Source: Candidatus Sumerlaeota bacterium (GTDB lineage Bacteria; Sumerlaeota; T1SED10-198M). From it: a stretch of 8,219 nt of DNA. Both the position numbers and the translations under genes were made by a program. The stretch is taken from the NCBI GenBank assembly GCA_003554345.1, contig PWGE01000148.1, positions 1 to 8,219 of the forward strand, given 5' to 3'. Shown in pieces: positions 1-5,396 of this stretch; position 1 is the first letter of the stretch, and each line of letters opens with the position of its first letter. Under the pieces are notes generated by a model. The model was not told where the DNA came from. It worked only from the letters and a program-made list of their open reading frames with translations, and searched no databases.

Positions 1-1
1 A

Positions 2-103
2 CAGACAATTAACGGGGTGGAGACCTTTCACTCCACAAGAATTGCCAGGCTTGCCTGGCGCACCATCGATGTACAGGATGAAGAGGATAAGATTTCAGAT
101 TAA
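2..103 (+). CDS. C-terminal tail of an unidentified protein entering from the left edge (partial)
   Basis: The second frame is open from the window edge to a TAA at 101-103, giving 33 residues that begin Q-T-I-N-G-V-E and end E-D-K-I-S-D. The ending is acidic and hydrophilic, as many C-termini are. No family can be recognised from so short a piece. An open stretch of this length is also expected often by chance, so the call rests only on the plausible composition and on the lack of any other gene at this edge. A perfect inverted repeat (44-59) lies inside it, which weakens the coding argument slightly. No U-rich terminator follows. Confidence 0.33.
   Translation, partial: QTINGVETFHSTRIARLAWRTIDVQDEEDKISD
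44..59. repeat. Perfect 7-bp inverted repeat (GCCAGGC / GCCTGGC)
   Basis: GCCAGGC at 44-50 is followed after two bases by its exact reverse complement at 53-59, so a G+C-rich hairpin with a 4-base loop (6 pairs) could form in RNA. No T-run follows, so it is not a standard intrinsic terminator. It lies inside the possible coding tail at 2-103 and may simply be codon coincidence (Ala-Arg-Leu-Ala-Trp). Confidence 0.4.
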
Positions 104-721
104 GACTACAAGAAAAGAGTGCTATTTTAATCATTGGTGGCGCTGATGTCTGCATCAGTGTGAAGAACTCCTCTGAAAACAGAATCCTTTTGAAACGCAA
201 AATGGAGCGTTCTTACCCCCAGATAATTCAATATGTCTTTCCACAAATGTGCATTTTAAACATCATTGAGGGCTTTTGTGACGTTGCATGCAACATTCTC
301 TGTCTGGTATTTTATTATCCTGGTTATTCTTTAATTTTTCTTTCTCTTAGCTATCCCTGGAACCTTCATTACGGCGAATTTTCCAGTGTCTTTCTTACGT
401 GTGACCTTTAATTTCCCATTCTGACTGCTGGCGGCTGGCTCAAAAAACACGTAAGTTCTGAATGTTTTCAGTAAAAGAAGGGGTGTACAATATAAGATCA
501 GGCATACTTGTACCCGGAAGTATTCCGCAAAACATACAGAAGACCTGACTTTGCACTGCCAACATATTTCTACTGACAAAGAGGTAAAAACGAAAATCTG
601 CAGAATCTTTCGTCTTAAAAAACGCAGAGTTGCATTGCATGTACTGAAAAGATGTTTGCTCCTTTATTATCCATGCTTGATGTTATTATATTTTGTGATG
701 CTCATTGTATTGCTTGCAAAC
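104..721. other. About 620 bp with no recognisable gene
   Basis: Every open frame here is short (about 90 codons or fewer), lacks a ribosome-binding site at a sensible distance, and reads as low-complexity, Cys/Tyr/Phe-rich translation typical of non-coding A+T-rich DNA. The longest rightward one (551-817) runs into the conserved core of the B12 riboswitch. The promoter of the riboswitch transcript must lie in the right part of this stretch. The A+T-rich segment at 683-694 offers -10-like hexamers (TATTAT at 684-689, TATATT at 687-692), but no good -35 is seen at 16-18 bp, so no promoter is called. Confidence 0.6.
140..161 (+). other. Short RNA hairpin, possibly the 3' end of the upstream transcript
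   Basis: CTGATG (143-148) and CATCAG (153-158) are perfect complements around the loop TCTG. Outward, C141-G160 and two G-T wobbles extend this to a 9-pair stem. It lies about 37 bp after the possible stop codon at 101-103, where a transcript end would be expected. The bases after it are purine-rich rather than a T-run, so if it stops transcription it is not a standard intrinsic terminator. Confidence 0.35.
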
Positions 722-906
722 AACGAGAAGTTTGGTAAAGTATCTGGCAAATTAAAGGGGACCGGCAAACGGAAAAGAGGTGCAAGTCCTCTACGGTCGC
801 GCCGCTGTGATGGATGAAAGTCCCGTTCCATTGCCACTGTGCTTTTTGAAGCATGGGAAGGTTTCGGGAACTGCTCTGCACATCCTCAGTCAGAAGACGT
901 GTCGTT
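722..906 (+). promoter_or_regulatory. Cobalamin (vitamin B12) riboswitch aptamer
   Basis: The conserved blocks of the cobalamin aptamer occur in order with normal spacing. They are ATTAAAGGGGA (751-761; consensus near TAAAAGGGAA), GGTGCAAGTCC (779-789) inside a GAGG/CCTC stem (777-780 with 788-791), and CGGTCGCGCCGCTGTGA (794-810), which matches the typical C-x-G-x-C-C-C-G-C-x-A-C-T-G-T block at most invariant positions. Then come GCCACTG (833-839), GGGAAGG (855-861), and the B12 box AGTCAGAAGACGTG (888-901; consensus AGTCAGGAGACCTG, 12 of 14). A further stem pairs ATGGA (810-814) with TCCAT (827-831). The closing helix is less certain; AACGA (722-726) with TCGTT (902-906) is proposed here, so the outer boundaries are approximate. 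Riboswitches of this class bind adenosyl- or methylcobalamin in the 5' leader and usually repress the downstream gene. Here that gene is the secreted propeller starting at 946. Confidence 0.88.
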
Positions 907-942
907 TCCTTTTATAGCAGCTCTTTCGCGTAAAAGGAGATG
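903..942 (+). promoter_or_regulatory. Riboswitch expression platform: hairpin that buries the Shine-Dalgarno
   Basis: TCCTTTTA (907-914) is the exact reverse complement of TAAAAGGA (931-938), which carries the Shine-Dalgarno core (AAGGAG at 934-939). The stem extends outward through 906/939 (wobble), 905/940, 904/941 (wobble) and 903/942, for 12 pairs, and so also covers the ATG at 940. The 16-base loop (915-930) ends in CGCG (927-930), which can pair with CGCG at 798-801 in the aptamer's conserved CGGTCGCG segment. That would correspond to the L5-L13 kissing contact of cobalamin riboswitches. The arrangement predicts translational control: B12 stabilises the kissing contact and the hairpin, and the ribosome site is hidden. 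The proposed closing helix overlaps only the outer four pairs. No T-run follows, so transcription termination is unlikely. Confidence 0.72.
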
Positions 943-945
943 TTT

Positions 946-2181
946 TTGGTTACGAAACTGTTCATTGTGGCACTATGGTGGTGTCTGTTCTTTTCCCACT
1001 CCATTGAATTCACCGATCCCGTTATTATTTCCGGTGAAGGAAAATTTACTCTTTCCTCACATGCCCGCCGAAACCTGGTGGCCACCAATAACGGAAAACT
1101 ATTTGTTACCTACTGGAGTGAAGATGGCTCTGTGTCTCCCGGTAGTCCATCGCTGGCATATGTTCAGAAAAGAACTTCTTCACGTTCCTGGTCAAACCCC
1201 ATCAGGGTCAATAAAGAATTCGGTGCCCGCCACAGTTCGCTTCTTCTGACTGACAAAGCCCTTCATGTCACATGGCATGATTATCGCCACTGTTCTTCTC
1301 ATTCTAACTGGATGGATCAGGTGGAAATATATTACAACAAATTTTGCCTGGAAGAATATCCGGACTCTCAGGGTAATATTCGAATCACTTCTCCTGAAAA
1401 ACATCATGCTGGAAACAACCGTTTTGTTCCCGTTCCTTTCCTTCTGGATAATGACGAAATCGGGCTGGTCTGGTATGATTTTTATTTCGATGGTCATTGC
1501 AGTGAAATTTTTTTCACTGGTACCTCCCGGGGAGATTGGGAAACCGATCTGGAACATTCCACCCTTAATCTGACAAAAGCTGATGAAGAGCGGCCCCCTT
1601 ATACCATGCCGGACGCTACTTTTGATGGGAAGAAAACACATATTGCCTGGACAGATACCACAAACTGGAAGGGAAATCTGTATTACGGCATCAAGGAAGA
1701 TAAATCCTTTCGATATAAAAAAGTTGCTTCCCAAACCAGCAGCTATTTTGATCCGCCTCGAATATACGTTATACACGATACTCCCTATATCCTGACAACT
1801 GCTTTCAATGAAAACAATGAATCCAGAATAGTAGCTCTGGAGATGGATTCTTCGAAGCTGGAGGTCAGCGCTTCACATGAACTGACACCCTTCGACGGAC
1901 GTTATAGTCAACCAGTAATGGCGGTATTGAATGATACTGTAACTATAAGCTGGATACATAATAGCAGGAAAGTCTTCCTGGCTCAATTCGCATATGATGA
2001 TTGGAATGAAACACAAGAGCTACTGCTGTTTGAAAAAAGCAGGAGTGATCAGTCGATGAAGGTTAGCCTGGCAACTGATTCAGAAGAGATATTGTACGCC
2101 CTATGGAATTATCAGGGAGATATTTACTTTACTTCTACAGAATTACCAACATCTGTGGAGAATTTCCAGCTGTTTCAATAA
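946..2181 (+). CDS. Secreted protein with seven beta-propeller-like repeats, under B12 riboswitch control
   Basis: Start choice: AAGGAG (934-939) abuts the ATG at 940 with no spacer but lies six bases from the TTG at 946, so TTG is preferred (411 residues; 413 from ATG). The N-terminus (V-T-K-L-F-I-V-A-L-W-W) is a short hydrophobic export signal with unusually bulky residues and no clear cleavage site. Numbering from the ATG, the rest shows seven similar units, at about 44-78, 96-134, 163-193, 222-250, 272-301, 323-351 and 371-399. Each has a strand ending in V/I/L-x-W or similar (VTYW, VTWHD, LVWYD, IAWTD, ISWIH, YALWN), then a turn and a second strand such as IYY, IFF, LYY or IYF. This is the layout of a sialidase-like or related seven-bladed propeller. 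No Asp box (SxDxGxTW) or sialidase catalytic set is visible, so a binding role is more likely than an enzyme. The riboswitch suggests a corrinoid-linked job, perhaps ligand capture at the cell surface. No lipobox cysteine is seen. Family assignment is by pattern only. Confidence 0.85.
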   Translation: MVTKLFIVALWWCLFFSHSIEFTDPVIISGEGKFTLSSHARRNLVATNNGKLFVTYWSEDGSVSPGSPSLAYVQKRTSSRSWSNPIRVNKEFGARHSSLLLTDKALHVTWHDYRHCSSHSNWMDQVEIYYNKFCLEEYPDSQGNIRITSPEKHHAGNNRFVPVPFLLDNDEIGLVWYDFYFDGHCSEIFFTGTSRGDWETDLEHSTLNLTKADEERPPYTMPDATFDGKKTHIAWTDTTNWKGNLYYGIKEDKSFRYKKVASQTSSYFDPPRIYVIHDTPYILTTAFNENNESRIVALEMDSSKLEVSASHELTPFDGRYSQPVMAVLNDTVTISWIHNSRKVFLAQFAYDDWNETQELLLFEKSRSDQSMKVSLATDSEEILYALWNYQGDIYFTSTELPTSVENFQLFQ

Positions 2182-2188
2182 TTTGAAA

Positions 2189-2213
2189 AAAATACATGCC
2201 AGAGGAGTATTTT
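2189..2213 (+). other. Small hairpin presenting the Shine-Dalgarno of the second gene
   Basis: AAAATAC (2189-2195) pairs exactly with GTATTTT (2207-2213), leaving most of AGAGGAG (2201-2207) in an 11-base loop, seven bases before the ATG at 2215. The stem is A+T-rich and weak. Whether it affects translation is unknown. Confidence 0.3.
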
Positions 2214-2214
2214 C

Positions 2215-3090
2215 ATGAAGTATCTATTGTTCATTGGTATCCTGTGCTGCCTGGGCCTGAGCAGCGGAGAAACATTGACTGAAGAGTTTTCTCATGACTT
2301 TAGCTCAGATCCCTATGAAGCCGGTTTTCAATATCACGGTCTCCGTTACGACCAGGGGCTTAAAGAAGAAGCTACGCCACCTGATCCCCCATCTTTTGAG
2401 TGGAACGAGGAGGCCAGTGCGCTTCTATGCACCTGGGATTCGCATGAGAATAATGCTGTTTTCGCCAGACAACTGCCTTTCTGGGTAGATGAAACCGCTG
2501 ATTTTGAGTTCACGTTTGAGTTTGAGCTGCATCATATTGACGCTCATGATTTTCACCAGATCGCTGTTGGTTTCCGCAATCTGGAAACCATGAACTTTTC
2601 TCGATCAGGCAGCAATATGGGAGATGAGGACTGCCGATTGATTTGTAAAGATATTGTGGAATGGGGATATATGCCTGCTGAGACTTCTGAATCCTCTCCT
2701 CGAGTATATCCTGTAATTGCCACCTCCCGCGGGGATGATTTTATTTTTAACTGGGTCATGGAAACTACCACGCTCCAGACTGAAAAACGCTACCGGGTAC
2801 AACAATCCTGGGATAGTTCATCACGTCTTCTTGAAACGTCGATGTTCTACCAGGAAAACGAAGAATGGGTGGAAATGACAGGAGAAGATATTAACACACC
2901 CCTGGAGTTGCCAGAGAACAGGGGTTTTCAGGTTAATGCACTGGCAGTAAGTCAGTACAAAGACTTTGCCGATTTCTGGGATTTTGGAACACCGGAAGAC
3001 AAGAATACTGTATCGGGGAAAATCTTTAACATTTCTTATTCAGTTGATCTCAACAAAACCATGATAGAAGACTGGTGTCTGTATAATTAG
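2215..3090 (+). CDS. Secreted protein, probable concanavalin-like beta-sandwich
   Basis: The product has 291 residues. AGAGGAG (2201-2207) seven bases before the ATG supports the start. The N-terminus M-K-Y-L-L-F-I-G-I-L-C-C-L-G-L-S-S-G is a signal peptide ending near residue 18-20. The cysteines at 11-12 are not in a good lipobox. The mature part alternates acidic and aromatic residues. It contains FxYHGL (38-43), WDS (74-76), FEFTFEFEL (97-105), a QIAVGFRNL segment (115-123), a NFSRSGS turn (127-133), a GDDFIFNW segment (173-180), and near the end FQVNALAVSQY (238-248). This order recalls secreted jelly-roll (concanavalin A/LamG-like) domains I know from planctomycete-type genomes, in which a DFSFxFxL strand precedes an (I/V)GFxN strand. 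That similarity is from memory. The gene starts 33 bp after the propeller gene with no terminator between, so it is probably co-transcribed and indirectly B12-regulated. No catalytic motif is recognised. Confidence 0.83.
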   Translation: MKYLLFIGILCCLGLSSGETLTEEFSHDFSSDPYEAGFQYHGLRYDQGLKEEATPPDPPSFEWNEEASALLCTWDSHENNAVFARQLPFWVDETADFEFTFEFELHHIDAHDFHQIAVGFRNLETMNFSRSGSNMGDEDCRLICKDIVEWGYMPAETSESSPRVYPVIATSRGDDFIFNWVMETTTLQTEKRYRVQQSWDSSSRLLETSMFYQENEEWVEMTGEDINTPLELPENRGFQVNALAVSQYKDFADFWDFGTPEDKNTVSGKIFNISYSVDLNKTMIEDWCLYN

Positions 3091-3397
3091 CAAGAAAATA
3101 TATCTTCTTCAGGTTTCATATTATTGATATTGCTGTGGTGTTCCCATGGTTAATAGACCTCTCCCATCAGATATCGTTGCCATCAAGAAAGAAAATAAAG
3201 CATGTGGAATGAGATGAAATGACAGGTAACAGTATGGACACAAATACAGTGAGACCGATCGGACAAAAAAATCGGATTTGTTTTTGTCAGAAAAATACAA
3301 TTGTTCAATTGAATCCAGACTGCTAAAATTTATTTTAGAGGGTAGATCTGTGAAAAATATGTTACACACGAGACATAAGAATAAAGAAAAGGCCAGG
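3091..3397. other. Intergenic gap with an A+T-rich inverted repeat
   Basis: The 307 bp between the beta-sandwich gene and the binding-protein gene hold no supported gene. The clearest structure is GACAAAAA (3262-3269) with its exact complement TTTTTGTC (3281-3288). An overlapping smaller pair, CCGAT (3255-3259) and ATCGG (3271-3275), is followed by ATTTGTTTTTG and could act as a weak terminator. If so, the binding-protein gene would need its own promoter, and no convincing -35/-10 pair was found. A Shine-Dalgarno-like AGAGGG (3337-3342) sits seven bases before a GTG at 3350, an alternative start for the next gene. Confidence 0.5.
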
Positions 3398-4288
3398 ATG
3401 AATAAAAGAATTATTGTGAGACTCTATGCAGCTGCTGTACTCATATTACTTTCAGGAAATCTTTTAGCTGCTGATCCCGGAAACGAATATGAAAGACTGG
3501 TCATTTTCGGGCCTAATTTAGCTGAGATTGTCTATAAACTGGGAGGAGAGGATTTCATTATAGCTGTGGACAGTTTCACAGATTATCCCCCGTCTTTAAA
3601 AGAATTGCCCCGTAGCGGCACGTTGAGTCATCCAAACCTGGAGGTAATTGTTGAGGAAGAAGCAGATCTGGTCATGATTCAGGGTGATAACCAGAAGTTG
3701 AGGGATTTCTGCCGCAAACAGGGTATTGCCTACCGTGTGTATCGGTTGGAAGGGGTGGCTGGTATAAAAGAGGGGATAATGGATATCGGACGATTGCTTG
3801 ACAGGGAAGCGAGAGCCCGGGAGTTTGTTGATTCTTTGAATAAAAAATGTAAGGAACAGGAAAAGCCTGAAAAGAGGAACCGTCCCGGCATTTTGATCAC
3901 TCTGAGCGGATTGAGTCCCGAGGTCAATGTGACGACGGTTGGCAAAAATACCTTTCTGTCAGAATTGCTGGAAAAAGCGGGTGGAGAGAATGTTTTTGCA
4001 GATATTGGTATTGCGTATCCCCGGGTAACCATGGAAAAAATTATGGTGAGAAATCCCGAGATGATATTCGAAATAATGCCCGGTAAGGAGTTAAGCGATA
4101 AAGAGCGTCATCAGCGTAAAAAATTCTGGCAAAGATTTCCCTCCCTGCAAGCTGTCAGAAATGATGAAATTCATTTTTTAACTGAGGATTTTTTATTGAT
4201 TCCCGGTCCACGTATAGGGCAAACCTACGAAGTATTTCAAAAGCAAATCTCAGAGTATCAGGGCAGGAAAACACAGGGCGACCGATAA
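3398..4288 (+). CDS. Periplasmic binding protein of a B12/haem/siderophore-type ABC importer (BtuF/FhuD/HmuT-like)
   Basis: From the ATG at 3398 the product has 296 residues, normal for this class. Residues 1-25 form a textbook signal peptide (K-R near the start, A-A-A-V-L-I-L-L core, L-L-A-A cleavage region). The two-lobe Peripla_BP_2 signature follows in order: GPNLAEIVYKLGG (38-50), DYPPSLKELPRSG (62-74), SHPNLEVIVEEEADLVM (77-93), a helical linker (about 120-150), TVGKNTFLSELLEKAGG (180-196), YPRVTMEKIMVRNPEMIF (207-224), and near the end IPGPRIG (268-274). Such proteins deliver cobalamin, haem or ferric siderophores to a membrane permease/ATPase pair. The Y-P-P motif and the B12 riboswitch upstream favour a corrinoid, but this is inference. 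Start: ATG 3398 has AAGG five bases upstream. A GTG at 3350 has a better-placed AGAGGG but would add 16 charged residues before the signal. No permease or ATPase gene follows, so the importer must be completed elsewhere. Confidence 0.88.
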   Translation: MNKRIIVRLYAAAVLILLSGNLLAADPGNEYERLVIFGPNLAEIVYKLGGEDFIIAVDSFTDYPPSLKELPRSGTLSHPNLEVIVEEEADLVMIQGDNQKLRDFCRKQGIAYRVYRLEGVAGIKEGIMDIGRLLDREARAREFVDSLNKKCKEQEKPEKRNRPGILITLSGLSPEVNVTTVGKNTFLSELLEKAGGENVFADIGIAYPRVTMEKIMVRNPEMIFEIMPGKELSDKERHQRKKFWQRFPSLQAVRNDEIHFLTEDFLLIPGPRIGQTYEVFQKQISEYQGRKTQGDR

Positions 4289-4547
4289 TGCAGGGGGTTG
4301 TTACTCTATATTATAACCTGGCGAAAAGAATCTTTTGAACGAATATAAATGAATGTTTAGTCAGGTTTTTAACAGGAGATTAAAACAGGTTCATTTTGAA
4401 GAGATGTTCTCTAACATGTTTGTAAACTGGATTTCTGCAGTTTTTGAAGTTGATTTTACTCCAGAAAGGATTGAGAATGTGTGTTCATCGGGTTTTCTAT
4501 CAGGTAGACATTTCATGTAAAAAAATCATTTCAATGGGTCTCTATAG

Positions 4548-4571
4548 TATCTTTTCTCTTCAAAAAAGATA
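4548..4571. repeat. 8-bp A+T-rich inverted repeat overlapping the putative promoter
   Basis: TATCTTTT (4548-4555) and AAAAGATA (4564-4571) are exact complements separated by eight bases. The repeat covers the expected -35 position and part of the spacer of the promoter at 4557-4585. It could be an operator for a dimeric regulator, or chance in A+T-rich DNA. Confidence 0.35.
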
Positions 4572-4585
4572 AAATGAGATATAAT
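4557..4585 (+). promoter_or_regulatory. Putative sigma-70-type promoter of the two-gene pseudo-matrixin unit
   Basis: TATAAT at 4580-4585 is a perfect -10 hexamer. At 17 bp upstream TCTTCA (4557-4562) matches the -35 consensus TTGACA at only three positions, so the site would be weak or would need an activator. A start near 4592 would give a leader of about 130 bases before the ATG at 4724. Position and orientation suit the downstream pair, but the call is from sequence match only. Confidence 0.4.
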
Positions 4586-4723
4586 GTAAATGGTTTCACA
4601 AAAAAACAGAAGAAAAAGCATGAAAGAAAGGGATTGCAGAATCAGGGATAACTACCAGATAGATATTGACAATAGTCTGAAAATGGATACAATTTTCCAT
4701 AACAATACGCGAGGAGCACAATA

Positions 4724-5377
4724 ATGAGCCTTTCGAAATATTTTCCATATGTATGGTGTTTACTTATATTTACGTTGCTTTCTTTTACAGGAGCAACGAC
4801 TTTCCGCTCGACTACTCTTGAAAAAATGGTTAACGAGAGTGACATGGTGATAGAAGGAACCTGTGTTGAAAAGTCGTCTCGCTGGGTGGGAAGCATGATC
4901 ATGACGGTGGCAGATATTGAAGTGCATTCTGTTTTGAGTGGTTCACAGAGCAGAAAAGAAAAGGAAGACGAAAAGCTCCAGCTGACGTATGTTGGAGGTT
5001 CTGTTGAGGAACCTTTACCTCTGGGACAGAAAATAGAGGGTGGTGTGAATCTGGAAAAAGGTGACCGGGCGTACCTGTTTTTGAATCGAACAAATCCTGA
5101 CAATCGGTTCTATGCAGAAACCCGCGAGGTGTTTGACCTGAAGGAGGATCCTTTAGAGGTAAAATCCATGGCGCGGGGTGTTTTTAAGATTGAAGAAGGA
5201 GAGTTGAAGTTCAACCGCTGGCAGGGCTCTTTCAAAAAGGAACTTTACGATAAATATGCTTCGGCAGAAGTGCGTCAGGAAAGAGATGAGTTGGAAGATC
5301 CCCACAAAGGATGGAAGGTTCAACCTGATAAGTTTGTCGGTGCTGTAAGAGACCTTTCCTCTGATGAAAGAGAATGA
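4724..5377 (+). CDS. Secreted protein of the small family found beside matrixin-like proteases
   Basis: The product has 217 residues. GAGGAG (4711-4716) seven bases upstream supports the ATG. Residues 1-24 are a signal peptide (W-C-L-L-I-F-T-L-L-S-F core, T-G-A cleavage region). The mature protein starts TTFRSTTLEKMVNESDMVIEG (25-45), then V-E-K-S-S-R-W (48-54), a beta-strand segment TVADIEVHSVLSG (61-73), YVGGSV (89-94), and GDRAYLFLN (113-121). This order (T-T-F, S/T-L-E-x-hydrophobic-V, S-D-x-V-I-x-G, S-x-W, V-x-x-V-L-x-G, G-G-x-V, G-x-x-x-x-L-F-L) matches a group of mostly uncharacterised secreted proteins that I recall encoded directly before matrixin-type proteases in myxobacteria and other lineages. 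The association is from memory. The C-terminal third (from about 160) is charged and without motif. The next gene starts 19 bp after the stop, so the two are almost certainly co-transcribed. Possible roles are chaperone, inhibitor or surface partner of the downstream protein; none is shown by the sequence. Confidence 0.85.
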   Translation: MSLSKYFPYVWCLLIFTLLSFTGATTFRSTTLEKMVNESDMVIEGTCVEKSSRWVGSMIMTVADIEVHSVLSGSQSRKEKEDEKLQLTYVGGSVEEPLPLGQKIEGGVNLEKGDRAYLFLNRTNPDNRFYAETREVFDLKEDPLEVKSMARGVFKIEEGELKFNRWQGSFKKELYDKYASAEVRQERDELEDPHKGWKVQPDKFVGAVRDLSSDERE

Positions 5378-5396
5378 ACTTATGAGGATAATAAGT

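Larger units (their letters stand above)
4289..4723. other. Intergenic region between the two gene blocks
   Basis: These 435 bp separate the importer protein from the pseudo-matrixin pair. AACCTG (4315-4320) and CAGGTT (4362-4367, followed by more T) are complementary but 41 bases apart, a poor terminator. The right half is A+T-rich and carries the promoter and inverted repeat listed separately. Two very short open frames exist (4353-4520, 55 codons; 4590-4724, 44 codons). Neither has a good ribosome site or a recognisable product, so neither is called as a gene. Confidence 0.55.

Noticed and set aside
283-294. 12-bp perfect palindrome GTTGCATGCAAC, a possible operator
   Set aside because: About two such palindromes are expected by chance in a window of this size, and no promoter or gene lies next to it.
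551-817. 88-codon rightward open frame with a hydrophobic stretch
   Set aside because: It starts at a TTG with no ribosome site, and its last third runs through the conserved core of the B12 riboswitch, whose base conservation explains the sequence better.
839-1249. 136-codon rightward open frame
   Set aside because: It begins inside the aptamer and overlaps the propeller gene in another frame. The propeller frame has the signal peptide, repeats and Shine-Dalgarno.
1192-1776. 194-codon leftward open frame opposite the propeller gene
   Set aside because: It is antisense to a well-supported coding frame, has no recognisable domain, and is a shadow of the propeller's codon pattern.
3278-3397. 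Upstream extension of the binding-protein gene to TTG 3278 or GTG 3350
   Set aside because: The extra residues are charged and precede a complete signal peptide starting at ATG 3398. GTG 3350 remains possible because of its good Shine-Dalgarno, but TTG 3278 lies inside an inverted repeat and has none.
4315-4367. AACCTG/CAGGTT pair followed by T residues, as a terminator of the binding-protein gene
   Set aside because: Six pairs closing a 41-base loop are too weak and too open for an intrinsic terminator.
4353-4520. 55-codon open frame starting directly after an in-frame TGA
   Set aside because: The codon composition is plausible, but there is no ribosome site, no recognisable family and no link to neighbours.
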